From: Acanthamoeba lenticulata
Taxonomy: Eukaryota; Discosea; Longamoebia; Acanthamoebidae
Length of the DNA: 64,000 bases
Assembly (NCBI GenBank): GCA_002179805.1
Contig: NAVB01000002.1
Location: 1-64,000, forward strand
Direction: 5' to 3'
Part shown: in pieces, positions 1-12,299 of the stretch
Layout of the letters: the number at the start of each line of letters is the position of its first letter
How positions within the stretch are numbered: position 1 is the stretch's first letter
Notes under the pieces: model-generated
Told to the model about the DNA's origin: nothing
Database searches by the model: none
What the model saw: only the letters and a program-made list of their open reading frames with translations
Position numbers and translations under genes: made by a program

Positions 1-3000
1 AATGGAAAGAAAAGGTGGTGCCAACCTGCTGGAAGGAGAAGAGGGCGACGTGGAACTCCTCGCAGAGGCGCTCGTGGGTGATGCCCACCTTGGCCTTGAG
101 GTATTCGCCGTGCCATACGGCCGGCACGCCCCGCGTGAAGAACGACTTGAAGCGCAGCCACCAGCCTGCACATTCATTCATGGAGGGCGCGTCGCGTTCG
201 TCCAGGTCAAACGACGTGAGGGAGAGGGGGGGGGGGCGGAGACGCGACACGTACTGCCCTGCGTGATGATGTCGACCTTGAGCGGGCTACGGTGGGCGGT
301 GTGGCCGGAGAGGAGGGTCTGTGTGCAGTAGATGTCACCCTCGCTCGAGCTGGTTCCAAAGTTGCAGACGGCGTCGCACGGCCACGACTTTTGCAGCGAC
401 GAGAGCAAGTTGTCCAGAATCCAGTCGGCCTTGAGCGCAATCGATTTGTCCTGTGCACGCACACCCCATGTAACAATCGGTCAGGCACTTGGTGTGGTGG
501 CCCTGATGAACATGTGGGATCTTTACGTGGGTCTTGGTGAGACGCTCCTTCTTGCTGTTGTTGCCTTCTTCTGTCGTTCCTGGAGAAAAATAATAAAATA
601 AATACAAAATTAAGAATCGATTTAATTAATAAAAAGAAAATAAATACAGGTTTGATTTACTCATGAAACGTACCATCAATGGGAGGAAGACGAGCCTCGC
701 CATTTTCCTCAGTCTTGTTGGCCCAGACCCAGAGCGCCGCCAAGAAATGGACGGCCTCTACACAAAACTTCCTGCACAGACGCGAGCGAAGCGAGGTGAG
801 CAGACGGGCCAGTTGACGGGGAACGGAGGCTACAGAAGAAGTGGTGGGGAGACGAACTTGAACTGGGGACTGCGCTTTGGGGGGTTGTTGATCAGGCTGT
901 GCTTCTCGTACTGGCGCATGAAGCGCGCAAAGACGTGGTCGGCCATGGGCGAGCCGGACTTGAAGTGCTGCGCGAGGAAGGCGCCCACGGAGAAGTGGTT
1001 GGAGCTGAAGTTGTCGACCACGTAGTGCTGCATGGAGCGCCACAGCTCGTTGGTGAGCTTCACCACGCGCCGCTCCCTCTGCGCGTGCAACATCAACGCC
1101 AGCTCCTCCTGTCGTGCCGGTCATGTGAGTTTTCAAGATGATGCGGCCAGGGCAGGACGTCGACAACAAAGAGGAAGAGGAGGAAAGGAAAAGGAGGCAG
1201 ACCCGCAGCTTCTGCATTTGAGAGAAGAAGTTGGGATCGGTGAACTCAGGAATCGAGATCCATCGCAGGTCTTGATACACGTTGCTCAGCGTCCGGTGCG
1301 GGTCATGCTCGTTCCAAAATCGCTCTGTCGCCATCTGCGCACGCATCACAGCACCGTTTAGCACCGAAATAATAAAAACTAAATGTTAAAAAAAGACAAG
1401 TGAGCAGTACGTCGATGTTGAGCTGAGAGCTCTGGCCGCACTTGTTCTGGAGAATGATGAGGGACGGCTTCGGGGCCGACGCGATGCGGTCCACCGCCGA
1501 AAACGCAAACTGATACACCTTTTCAAAGTACTGTAGTAGAGGCACAGCACAGTGAGTGACCCTGCGATCACAGAGCTGAGGACAGCAGCACGAGGAGGAC
1601 AGAGACGCACATCCTTGTTGGCGGCGTCGACCACGTCGACAAAAATGATGACGTCGCTGAGGAGGTAGGCCAGGCGCGGGAGCTGCTGCTCGACCGACTC
1701 CTCCCGCTTCTTGGTGAACAGGTCCTGCGCGGCCGCCACCGCAGCGGCCGCACCGTGTCGCCTGGCCCGGCCGCCCGCCGCATTGTAGCCCTGCCCGTCC
1801 CCCAGCGCAGTCAGATCCCCGGCCCGTGGTGCGGCGCTGCGAAGAGGAATGGCTACACACCTCCATGTCGATGAACTTGCACAGCTGGTCCTGTAGGATG
1901 GTGTCCTTCAACCGCTCGAAATAGCAGCACGCGTTTAGACTCGTGCCTCCGCCCTCCTTCTCCAGGTAGGCCGGGCGGCCCACTGTTGGCGGCCTTTGGT
2001 GGGCGGTAAAGTCAGACCCAAAGGCAAAATAAAATTAAAAAATATTATAAAATATTATAAAAATAATAGAAACATACTTGAGGGGATTGCGGATGTTCAT
2101 GAGCTCACGAATGACGAATGACTTGCCGGCGTGGGTCGATCCGACGAACGTGACGGTGAAGCTGTCGTCGAGCGCGCACTGCTGCAGAGCCATCTGCAGC
2201 GTCGCCGTGTGGGGCGACGTTCGGAACATGCCGTCACCCGAGAGCGAGATGATCTCATGCTGCAATGTGCCGCCAAGCCCGCGTGTTAATCACAAGTCAG
2301 GTCGTGGGATCGGCTGTGGGGCTGCAGCGGGCAAGTCGACATACCTCCTGCTCAGCCTGTTGCTGGCGCTCCCAGTGGGTCTCGTTGAAATAGTAGAGGT
2401 GCTTGCGATCGACATAGTAGTTGAGCGAGTTGGCGATTCGCTGGATGCGCTGCACATCCACGCCGGGAATGGGACATCTGGTGCGTGCGGCATGTGAGTG
2501 GCCAGGTTATCAACAAACTTCAAAATAATAATAATTGAATTTTAAAAAAATTACACGAGAAACGCACCCGGACAGCATTCTGTAGACAAAACTGTAGAGC
2601 CGGGCGCTCTCCTCGCAGTGTTGCCAGAGCTCGGCCGTGATCTGGTGGCCCTCCCGATCCTCGATCATCTTGGCCAGCGAGCCGTGCAGCCTCTCCATCT
2701 CGGCTTGGTGCGCGCCTATGAGGGTGTGAATGTCAGGTTAAGGCGGCGCTAGAGCATCGGTCATTGGGCAGGATAAGGTGAATGGGTTGCAACCGCTGAA
2801 GATGCGAATCATAATGCCCAGGCGTTCGGTGACACTCGAGTCCAGCTTGAGCTCGGCCAGGTCATCCACGGAGAGCATCATAAGATCATCGAACTTGACG
2901 ATTTCATTGTCGATGAGTTTGCTGTGCGTGGCGGCCACACGCTTCTCACTCTCCTCCATATCGTGTAGACACGCACGCAGGAAGGTGGCCAAATCGAACG

Positions 3001-3597
3001 GAGCGTTTTCTATGGCCGAACCGACCTGACAAGTCAGATGGAAAGCAGGCAGGGCTAGGTGAAAAGGAAGGCACACCCTCTTCAAGCAACGTTTTAATCA
3101 ACTGAAGGAGCTGCTTGCGTGGCTTCATCTTTAGGTCGCTTTGTCTTCGAAGGTCTTCTTCGGTGAGCTGCACAAGCGCCTGCTGACTCACAGGCAAACT
3201 CTTTGCCTGCAATTTTATTTATTAATTGAATAATAATAATAAAGATAATAATCAAGAAAATAATTATTCGCTTCTATATTGCTGAAAAATACGAGGATGC
3301 AAACCTTCAATGCTTTTTCAACGGGTTCAGGAGGAATGCTGTGCTTATCCAACAGCTGCCGCAGTTGAAGCGCCTCTGCGGAATTTTCAGATTAATTGTC
3401 AATTGCTTGACGCTTCAAAAATCATGGAGAAAACAGCAGCAGCTCCGTCAAATGTGTACCGCTCCATTGCCGTTCATCCATTGGAGGAACAGCTTCAATG
3501 AATTCGCGCTCCAGCTCTTCATTGTCAGCAGGAGCCCCAATTTCTACATCCAGCTCTGAATCACCCACTTGAGGAAAGAGCTCGCGCCTGAGCATGG
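1..3597 (-). CDS. SAM-domain / P-loop GTPase-like protein, multi-exon, 3' end outside window
   Basis: Multi-exon gene read right to left. The chosen start (ATG at 3597) opens an acidic N-terminus (MLRRELFPQVGDSELDVE). Two stretches then resemble the C-terminal half of SAM domains: ALVQLTEEDLRRQSDLKMK near 3150 and FDDLMMLSVDDLAELKLDSS near 2870. A P-loop, GSTHAGKS, lies near 2140. It is followed by a hydrophobic strand (VIIFVDVVDA) near 1640 and an NK-type motif (LIILQNKCG) near 1450, the order expected of G1, G3-like and G4 elements in a large GTPase. A Cys/His-rich segment (CDAVCNFG..CTQTLLSGHTAHRSP) near 300-400 may bind zinc. Introns are short, for example the donor after NIRNPLK near 2070. 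The gene continues beyond base 1. SAM domains usually mediate oligomerisation, and large GTPases of this kind often act on membranes or in innate defence, but the substrate is unknown. Exon limits are approximate. Confidence 0.6.
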
Positions 3598-4000
3598 TGC
3601 TTCACCGGCCAGCACAACCGCCTTGACCAGCCTGCTTTGGTTTGGTTGTTGCACTAAAAAATGTATTTTGCACCGAAGTTCTAACGGAACTCTAGGTATC
3701 CTCGCAAGCACATCCCACATTTTTTGCATAGCTAAGCACTGGTCTACGGCCGTGAGGGTAAAGAGGGCGCAGCTGCTTGAGGTTTCGCTTCACGTTGAAC
3801 CCAGGATTGTGGCTTCAATTTGGTTTCAGCTCGACCCAGGGCAGCCAAGAACCGAGTGAGCCGGCTGTAATTGTGGCTCTCCTTTTTTTTCCCTTCTGCC
3901 TGACGCACAATTTGGCGCCAAAAAATAGGCGCGAAACCGCTGCAAGGAGCCACAACACAACAGGCAGAGCAAGCCAGCAGAAAGCACACATCAGCACAAA
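3598..4000. promoter_or_regulatory. Divergent intergenic region between the GTPase and POLA1
   Basis: About 400 bp separate the ATG of the minus-strand GTPase-like gene from the ATG of the plus-strand DNA polymerase alpha gene. Open frames here are short and lack recognisable motifs. It should hold both promoters. I see no clear TATA box. Confidence 0.4.
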
Positions 4001-7000
4001 ATGGACGAAAGCAGGACCAGGCGCGAACGCAAGAATCCGAGACAAAACGTCTTGGAGAACCTTAAGAAGTGCCGGGAAGAGGGCGGCCGAAGCAAGACCT
4101 ACGAGGTACAAACGCTTCGTGACTCAATTACAAAATTGATGACTACTCACAACCGTGACAGGTCAAGGACGCGGATGTGTTTGAAGAAGTGGATGAAGAC
4201 GAATATGAAAAAATGAGGCGAGAGGAAAAAGACTGGATAGAAGATGACGGCACCGGTGGCTACGGTGATGAAGAGGAAGAGGAAGAGGAAGAGGACGAAG
4301 TCGCCACCAAGAAGAAGGGCAAAAAGCAACCAAGTACGGGCCCGCAATTTGCCTCTATCATAGTTAAATTTCTAATTGATTTTTCTAACGTTCACAGGAA
4401 AGAGAGGCGCCCTAAGCAAGGCTTCAACGGATAAGAAGAAACCGGTGGAGCCACCGTCGGGAACGGGCAACATCGCGCAAATGCTGCGCATGGGCCCTTC
4501 AACGGCGAGCACCAAGGGCACTGCTCTCAAAAAGCAGCTGGCGTCTGCGGCCTCGACCGATGACTTCCTTCTCTCGCAGCTGCAAGATCTCGCATCAGAT
4601 CCGTTTGCTGTGACGCTCGACGACGCTCCGTCGCCCGCCGTCCGTAAGAGGAAGCACGAACGCGACGAACAGAGCTCAACTGTCCAGGAGAGCGAGGATA
4701 AGGAGAACCAGCAGCCTGCGCCGGAGGTGTCCAAGGCAAAGGAGGCCACCAAGCCCGCCGCCAACGTCGCCCCGGCCGTGGCTCGGCCCGCCACTAACGA
4801 TAGCAGCGCCGCCGTTAAGTCGGCTCCAGTGCAATCGACAGTGACTGCAGTGCCATCAGAAGAGGACGAATTCTGGCTTGCTGTCGCCGCACAGCAGGAC
4901 GGCCACCAACCCGCAGCCATGGATATTGTCCCTCCGGCAGCCAACTTCACGATCGACCACACGAAGAAGGCCTTCGATAAGGCCGCCGTCCGCGAGGCCG
5001 ACGCCATGCTCTGGTTCGGTGGCGATCACGACGACGCTGGAACGGATTCGGCCAGTCAGCAGCAAGATACCGCGATCACAGAGACCTCTACACTGCCTCT
5101 TGAGGAGGACGGTAGTCTCCTTTTCTACTGGCTTGATGCTGCTGAGGAGCGTCAGATCAACCCGGGCGTCGTCTTCATGTTTGGCAAGGTACGCCATAAT
5201 TATTCGTCGCAGCTCGCCCAGCCTGCAGCCGTTCGAGGGTCTTATTGCTCTTGATGTGGCTACGATCGCAGGTGTGTATCAACAAGAAGACAAACCAGTA
5301 TGCCAGTTGCTGCATCACCGTCCGCGATGTGCCTCGATCGCTGTTTGTTGTGCCCCGTCCGAAGATGCTTGACGGTCTCTCTCCCTTCTTGCCTGCCTTT
5401 GTCCCATTTACTGCACTAGATAAGACCTTATGGACTGACACTCAGCGATCTGTATTATTGATGACCGCACAGACCAGGGCCAGGAAACGGACACGCCGGT
5501 GACGATGCAGGATGTACGCACAGAGATTGGCAAGATCAGGCGCGACCACAACATGGGACAGCTCCGCATGAAGCCTGTGCGTCGCCGGTACCCGTTTGAT
5601 CGAGAAGGCGTTCCGCGGGGCGAGACCGATTTCCTTAAGGTCATCTGCTCGTCCTCTGTCGTCCTTCCGGCCAACCTTTCTGGTACCTGAGTCCCCCTTC
5701 CTCATCACTTGGTTCTCGCTAGTCAGCCAACCTCGGCTTACACGACCTTGGCATATCTTCCGTACGCTGTACAGGCCAAACCTTTAGCCACATCTTTGGT
5801 GCGACCACGTCGGCCACGGAGAGCCTCCTCGTCAAGCGGCGCCTCATGGGCCCCAGCTGGCTCCGCATCACCAACGTCGCTGAGGAGCGGGCCAAGGTAG
5901 GGATCTCCCGCCTCAAGCGACGTCAGTGACAGCAACTAGTGTGGCTGCCCGCTAATCCCTCGCTTAGGTCACATGGTGCAAGTTTGAAGGACGCGTAAAC
6001 GAGATTGCGGACATCTCGGTGCTCGCACCGGGACAGTGCCCGGGCGGCCGGTTGCCGCGCGAGCCGCCGCTTGTGGTGATGTCCCTCCACATCAAGTCAC
6101 ACCTCAACACCAACGCCAGCAAGAATGAGATCGTCATCGCCAGCGGCGTTGTGCACACCCAGGGTACACCCTTCGTCATCCCCATCAGCACTCTCGGCGC
6201 GATCTAATCTCGCCATCATCTCCTTCTCCTGTAAACAGTGTCATCGGACGGACCGACGCCGAATCCGGAGGCGCGCTACGAGTGCTTTGCTATGATCCGG
6301 CCGCTCACGGGCCACAGCTTCCCGACCAACTTCCGCGCAGCGCTCGATCAGAAGCAGCACGGCCGCCGCCAGCAATACACCATCGCTCCCTCTGAGCGCA
6401 ACCTGCTCGGCCTCCTCATGGGTTTGCCCTCCTTCTCGCTCTCCTGACAGCGCCGTCGTTCTGTGGCTGAATGCTGAAGATGTTTGTGATCGACCACCGC
6501 AGGCAAGCTCGCTGAATACGATCCAGACGTGATCGTGGGCCACAACTTCCTCGGGTGGGACCTCGACATCCTACTTCACCGTATGCAGGCCTGCAACCTG
6601 CCCGGTACCGAGTGGTCCAAGCTGGGCCGCCTGAGGCGTACCCGCTTCCCGAAGCTCAGCGCCGGCGTCGGCGGCTCTGGCGGCGACACTACGTGGCAGG
6701 AGAAGGCCGTCATGGCTGGCCGTCTCGTGTGCGACACCTACCACTCGGCCCGCGAGTTTGTGCGCCACAAGAACTACCGTCTGGGCGAGCTTGCCCGGGC
6801 TCACTTGGGCAAGGACCGCCCTGAGCTGCCCATGGACGAGGAGAACAATGTAGTCCCCTACTTTGACAAGACCCGTACCTTGCCCCTCCCCAATTCTTTT
6901 CACATTTTTCCGTTTTTATTCATCAAATTTTTCACTGTGCAGCGATGTTGATGACTCTCATCAATCACTGCGGCAATGATGCCTACTTGGCCATGAGCCT

Positions 7001-10000
7001 CGCCTTCAAGATGGAGGTCCTTCCGCTCACCAAGCACCTCACCAACGTGTGCGGCAACCTCTGGTATGTTCCTTTTCACGCTTAGCTCCAGTGTGCGATT
7101 CTCTTCCCGTCACGTCCCTGATCCCGTCTATTTCCACACTCGCCACCGCGCGTGAAGGTCGCGATCGCTCATGGGTGCGCGTGCGGAGCGTATCGAGTAC
7201 CTCCTTTTGCATCGGTTCCACGACCAGCCCAAGCCCCACTACATCTGCCCCGACCGCGCTTCCCACGAGGACGGTACGGGTCACTCCAACTCCACAGAAG
7301 CTCTTGCTGAGGCGTGCATTTACTTTTTCATCATCATCAACTCAACAAAAACACCGTGCAACAGGCAAGTTCACCAAGGGCAAGAGGAAGCCGGCCTACG
7401 AGGGCGGTCTCGTGCTGGAACCCAAGCGTGGCTTCTACGACACGTACATCCTGCTCCTCGACTTCAACAGTTTGTACCCGAGCATCATCCAGGAGTACAA
7501 CATCTGCTTCACCACAGTCGATCGCGAGGTACGCTCCCGCCCACTCATGCGTTTATGTGTGCGCGATAGAAGTCTGACACGACACGTATGTGTCAACAGA
7601 GGGACCCGAACAAGGAGAAGTCGGGCCGCGACTGGCTGCCGGCCAGCCCACCGGACGCCTCGCGGGCGCGCGGACTGCTGCCGCAGGTGGTGCACGAGCT
7701 CGTCAACCGGCGAGGGGCCGTCAAGAAACAGCTAAAGACCGAGCGCGAGGGCACTGAGCGCCACCAGCAACTCAACATCAAGCAGCTGGCGCTCAAGCTC
7801 GTCGCCAACTCGATGTATGGCTGTCTCGGCTTCCCGCACTCGCGCTTCTTCGCCATGGCCCTCGCCGAGCTCATTACCCTCAAGGTACCACTGCCCCCTC
7901 CCCCTTCTTTCCGCAATCCCGCCTCTTCTTTGTAGCCTTACGGCTGACGTGCCACTTCATTTATGAAATCTCCGGAATGCAGGGACGAGAGGCGCTGAAG
8001 GCGACCAAGGAGCAGGCGGAGAACCAGCTCAACCTGGACGTTGTCTATGGTGACACGGACTCGATCATGGTCAACACGCGCATCCCGTCGGTGCCCGGGC
8101 CCGACGCCGACCCGGCCCTCCGCGATTCGGCCTCCGGTGCGCATCCTTTGTCTTGTGTCGCGTTTTTATGCTTTCGCTAACGTGTTATTGATTGGAAAAA
8201 CCAGTGCTGGCGCAAGTGCGCAAGATGGGTAATGACCTCAAGAAGGTCATCAACCAGCGCTACTCCCACGTCGAGATCGACATTGACGGCATCTTCAAGA
8301 TGATCCTTCTCCTCGCCAAGAAGAAGGTCTCGAGTTCTTCTCGATGCTGCCCTTCCCTCACTTGTTCGTCGTGGGGCGTGTGGTTCACGCTGGACTCATG
8401 CGGCGCGCCCGTGTGGTGAAACAGTACGCGGCCCTGGTAGTTGGCAACGATATCAACGACGTGAAGAAGGAGATGAAGGGTCTGGATCTCGTGCGACGCG
8501 ACTGGTGTGACCTATCCAAGGAGATGGGCCAGCGCGTGCTCGATGAGATCATGTCCGGCCGACCGCGCCAGGACGTCGTCTCGGGCATTCACACCTACCT
8601 CACCGACGTTGCCAACAGCGTTCGTGCCGGCCGGTGCGTCCCTTTCCCTTACCCCCCACAAACATGGGCGCGTGTGCTCACAGCGCACGACACACAGGGT
8701 GCCGCTGGAAAAGTTTGTGATCACGAAGTGCTTGTCCAAGGACCCCGAGGCCTATCCGGACAAGGCAGGCCTGCCGCACGTCCAGGTAGCGCTCCGGATG
8801 CGCGCCCAGAACAGGAAGGTGGGCGTGGGCGAGTACATCCGCTACGTCATCTGCCGCGGCGACGCCGTGTCGGCGGCCGAGCGAGCCTTTGCGCCGGACC
8901 AGGTGGAGAAGTCTGACGGCATGCTCGAGATCGACATCGATTGGTACCTCACGCAGCAGATCCATCCGCCCATCGCCCGTCTCTGCGGGCCCATCGACGG
9001 CACCGACCCGGCCCAGATCGCCCAGTGCCTTGGCCTCAACCCCGCCAAGTGCGTCTTCGTTCTTTTTTCCTTCTTCCCTCTTCGTTCTTCCCCTAAGCCG
9101 TGTGAATGGGAACATATCAGGTTCCAGGCGCACGTCGACGGCGACGCTGATTCCCAGTCGACCGACTCGTTCAGCTTTATGGTGCGTGCTCATGATGACA
9201 CTGTTGGCGGGCAACAGCTTGCTGATGGTTTTCCTATTCAATCAGCCCAAGTCGTTGATGGACGACGACGAGAAGTTCAAGGACTGCGAGCCGCTCATGG
9301 TGCGGTGCCCGTGGTGCGCCAAGTCGTTTGCCTTCCACGGCGCCGGCGTCAAGGTGCCCGCCTCAACGACCACAGCGGCTTCACGGGGCAAGGGCAAGGA
9401 GAAGGCCGATGCCACGGACGACGCCTCTTCATCCTCGCTTGAGCTGCTGCCCTCTGGCGCCGTTCGGCCATCAGACTTCAAGGTTAGTCCACCTTTTTCA
9501 TCTTCATCGTCATCATCTTCATCATGCACGTGAGTATTGACCGATGACGACAACATGGCACGACCCGCAGTGCGGCAAGTGCGGGCGGGTAAGGTTTGAG
9601 GCCGGGAAGCTGGCCAACCTGGCGGTGCTGCAGATGCGAAAGCACATTGCGCGGTACTACGAGCACTGGCTCGTGTGCACGGAGCCCACGTGCCGTGTGC
9701 GCACCAAGACCGACTACAAGCTGGGCTCGCGCGGCGTCATCAAGTGCCGCACCAAGCGCAACGGCGCCATCTGCAACAACCCCATGCGCATCGAGGTACA
9801 TTCGTCATCGTCATCCTTTGTCTTCTTCTTGCTTGAAGCTGACGACGATGGCCGCCTTGTGCAGTACTCGGAGAAGGACCTCCACAACCAGATGCAGTAC
9901 TTTGCGCGCCTCTTTGACTTGACGAAGCTCACCTCGGGTACATGAGTCTTCCCGTCTCAGCTGCTGCTGCTGTTGCTGCTGTTGTCGATCTGAGTCTGTC

Positions 10001-10228
10001 GTCTCACCGCGGTGGTCGCATATCATCAACTCTCTGCTCGCAGAGCAAACGAAGGCGCTGGACAACCTCGCAGAGAGCAAGCACATCAGGAAGAGCTACG
10101 AAGACGCGAAGCAGCGGATCGACACGTTTGTGAGCGCGTCGGCTTACCGCTACGTCAACCTGGGCGCCTTCTTTGCCCTCTCCTCGATTGCGCCCGGCGC
10201 TTCGACTCTGTCGTCTCGGGCCCACTGA
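4001..10228 (+). CDS. POLA1: DNA polymerase alpha catalytic subunit
   Basis: Family-B replicative polymerase that extends primase-made RNA primers in the nucleus. The first exon is 4001-4105, followed by an acidic exon 4162-4333 (runs of E) and a long third exon 4398-5188; phases agree. In order: an N-terminal region with [11 protein letters not shown] typical of the alpha N-terminus; the exonuclease-like fold without obvious catalytic use ([16 protein letters not shown]); motif [15 protein letters not shown] near 7460-7500, an alpha-type signature; motif [19 protein letters not shown] near 7790-7850; motif C VYGDTDS near 8045; and C-terminal zinc modules ([13 protein letters not shown], then CTEPTC...[10 protein letters not shown]) at 9300-9790. 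The last exon ends ...TLSSRAH, stop at 10226-10228. The coding sequence is split into many exons with short introns. Family identity is clear; some internal splice sites were not individually checked. Confidence 0.95.
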
Positions 10229-10437
10229 TCGGTCGTGGGTTGGTTGTCTTTTCCTCTTCTCTACTCTCGTTTTTTTCATGTGCCTCATGCTTGTCAGCAA
10301 CAACACGCTTTGTTATTGTATCACGTCTTCTTCAACTACAGTAGCGTCACCACAAGAACGCGCGAGCTTGAGCAGAAGGAGGAGGTACACTGACGGCAGC
10401 ACTCAAGAGTCATTCACGAGCAGCGTGCAAAGGCTCG

Positions 10438-11331
10438 CTAGTGCTGGTGAGGTTCGGAACGGGCGGCAACGGGTCTCCACACAAGACGTGTCTTCATCTG
10501 GCAGCTCGAGGAAGCGGGCGCCGAGGTTGTCGCCGATACGCTGGCGCGGCTTGTGGAAGAAGGAGGCGAAGATCTCGAACCTTTAAGGTTCAACCTTGAC
10601 GGCGACAGAGGGCGAGGTGACGTAGAGGCGAGCATGACGGTGTCTTGACTGTCGGAAACGCGACGATCGCCACTGGTGCGGGAGGATACAGGTGTTTGGC
10701 CAGGTTCCTTCGGAGAGTTGGAGCAGCGGGTCTCGTGATGTCCGGCCTTCCCACACCGAGAGCAGGATCGCTGACGGTAGTGGCAGGTGCCTTCGGCATG
10801 CGGTCGGCGTCTGCGACAGCGCTTGAGGAGGCATTTACCAGGACAGGCCCGAGAACGATGAAGATCCGAGTTGCAAATGTAGCAGTGCTTTGGGCGTGAG
10901 GCTTCGCTTGGCTGAAGTTGCTTCGAGGGCGAGACATCTTCTCCCTCGCTGGATGAAGCGTGTAAGACATCGTCCCTAAGGACGTTGTCAGCAGCTTGGC
11001 TCGCCCACGCGTCGTCGAAGGAGTCAGTAGAGCAGCTCCGAGGGTCACCATAGAGCCCGTCCTCAACCTCGTCTTCTTCGCTACTGACCTCCACGGCGGG
11101 GCCGAACAAGTAGAGCCTGATCACGCCAGGTTCCTCTTCTACCATGCCCTTGGTGATGTCCTCTGAGAACGGGAACACGAGACTGCCGAAGGTGATCGTC
11201 TTGTACATGTAGTGCAGGCCTGGCCTCGAGACAAACGAAGGACGCGTGATGTGAAGTTTGGGGAGATGAGCAAAATGACCCCAAGCGGAGCGCAGAGAGA
11301 ACTCTTGGCTGCCTTCAAACAGCGCCGGCAA
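10438..11331 (-). CDS. CCHC zinc-knuckle protein (297 aa, intronless)
   Basis: Single-exon gene convergent with POLA1, whose stop lies about 210 bp away. Residues 1-75 are not recognised. Residues about 78-130 are acidic and Ser-rich. The centre holds Cys/His knuckles: CYICNSDLHRSRAC and CSRCGKAGHHETRC both fit C-x2-C-x4-H-x4-C, with a longer-spaced one (C-x4-C-x5-H-x4-C) between them. The C-terminal third is Ser/Pro/Arg-rich. CCHC knuckles usually bind single-stranded RNA or DNA, as in Air1/ZCCHC RNA-surveillance factors or retroelement Gag proteins. No reverse transcriptase or integrase lies nearby, so a cellular RNA-binding role is more likely. The start is the first ATG of the open frame. 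Confidence 0.6.
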   Translation of the reverse strand: MPALFEGSQEFSLRSAWGHFAHLPKLHITRPSFVSRPGLHYMYKTITFGSLVFPFSEDITKGMVEEEPGVIRLYLFGPAVEVSSEEDEVEDGLYGDPRSCSTDSFDDAWASQAADNVLRDDVLHASSSEGEDVSPSKQLQPSEASRPKHCYICNSDLHRSRACPGKCLLKRCRRRRPHAEGTCHYRQRSCSRCGKAGHHETRCSNSPKEPGQTPVSSRTSGDRRVSDSQDTVMLASTSPRPLSPSRLNLKGSRSSPPSSTSRASVSATTSAPASSSCQMKTRLVWRPVAARSEPHQH

Positions 11332-11408
11332 ACACGAAATTCATTTTTATATACTTTAATATAAAATATATAAAAAATGAAAATGAGAGAGATGGCGAAG
11401 TGGGGACC

Positions 11409-11852
11409 TCAGGAGGCAGATGAGCTGTCCCACTCGACGCTTACAACTTCATAGCCGCCATAAGTGTCCTTCGCAGAGACAGTCTTGGCAGAGGTGCCGC
11501 CACGACTCAGGTTCGGGTTTGGGTTCGTGACTGGCCGCAAGGGAGGACGCAAAGGAGGCGCTTTGTGCGTTGGGCCGGGGGTGGAGGCCGGCCTTGAGGC
11601 CGCTGTGTATGGAAAAGATGGGTTGGAGTGATCGAAAGCGAGGCCGCACTGTGGACAAAATCGGGAGGCCGCGCCCTTGGGTGGCACTTTGCCACAACGA
11701 CCACACCGTGAAGCCGGCTGACTCGGGACGGAGCCAAGTCTTGGCTCGGAAACAACAGTTATGTCCCGCGCTTTTCCTCCCAGCAGCGCAGTCCGATCTT
11801 CGTCGTACTCGCGTCCTCTCTTCCTTTTTAACAAGCTCACGCAGCCTCCCAT
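11409..11852 (-). CDS. Small zinc-ribbon protein with predicted N-myristoylation/palmitoylation (147 aa)
   Basis: The open frame extends further upstream to 12089. I place the start at the internal ATG 11850-11852 because it gives MGGCVSLLKRKRGR: Gly2, Ser6 and a following basic stretch fit the N-myristoyltransferase consensus, and Cys4 is a natural palmitoylation site. A C-x2-C-x12-C-x2-C zinc ribbon (CGRC...CPQC) lies in the middle. The tail is Pro-rich and ends KDTYGGYEVVSVEWDSSSAS. It is intronless. Together these predict a peripheral membrane protein with a small zinc module. No known family is recognised. If the upstream ATG at 12089 were used the lipidation site would be buried, so start choice decides the biology. 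Confidence 0.5.
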   Translation of the reverse strand: MGGCVSLLKRKRGREYDEDRTALLGGKARDITVVSEPRLGSVPSQPASRCGRCGKVPPKGAASRFCPQCGLAFDHSNPSFPYTAASRPASTPGPTHKAPPLRPPLRPVTNPNPNLSRGGTSAKTVSAKDTYGGYEVVSVEWDSSSAS

Positions 11853-12299
11853 CTCCCCTGGCCAAGCTTGCAAGATCTTCGCTAGCGGCGGTATACTTTG
11901 CTGTCGTGGTCGGGGTAAAGTAGCGCGCACGTGTTTTTTTATTGGCGAGGCGGTCTGGTAACTGGTCGCACATGAAAGACCAGAAGCTCGAGGAATGTTT
12001 GGTCGCAGCGGCGAAAAACCAGGTGACATAGCGGGGATGCCACGCCGCCGATAAAAAAGCGCGAAACCCCGCTTTACTGGCGGCGCCAAGAGAAGAAGCG
12101 CTCTTGTCGACCCTTGCTGAGCCCTTTGTCGCTACGCACACGGCCCACAGGCTCTTCCCTCCTCCTCGCCCCAGCGCAGCACGCCGCGAACCTCTCGCTC
12201 TTCTTCTCCTCGATCCGCGGCCTCCACCAAGTTCTGGCCGCCCGTCTGCGTCTCCATTTTGGATCAGTCACAGGTTGAATCCGAAAAGGGAAAACAAAG
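11853..12299. promoter_or_regulatory. Divergent intergenic region
   Basis: About 450 bp between the MGGCVS protein (minus) and the CDP-alcohol phosphotransferase (plus). Overlapping open frames exist on both strands but show no motifs. The stretch before 12300 is CT-rich and probably 5' UTR. No TATA box is evident. Confidence 0.35.
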
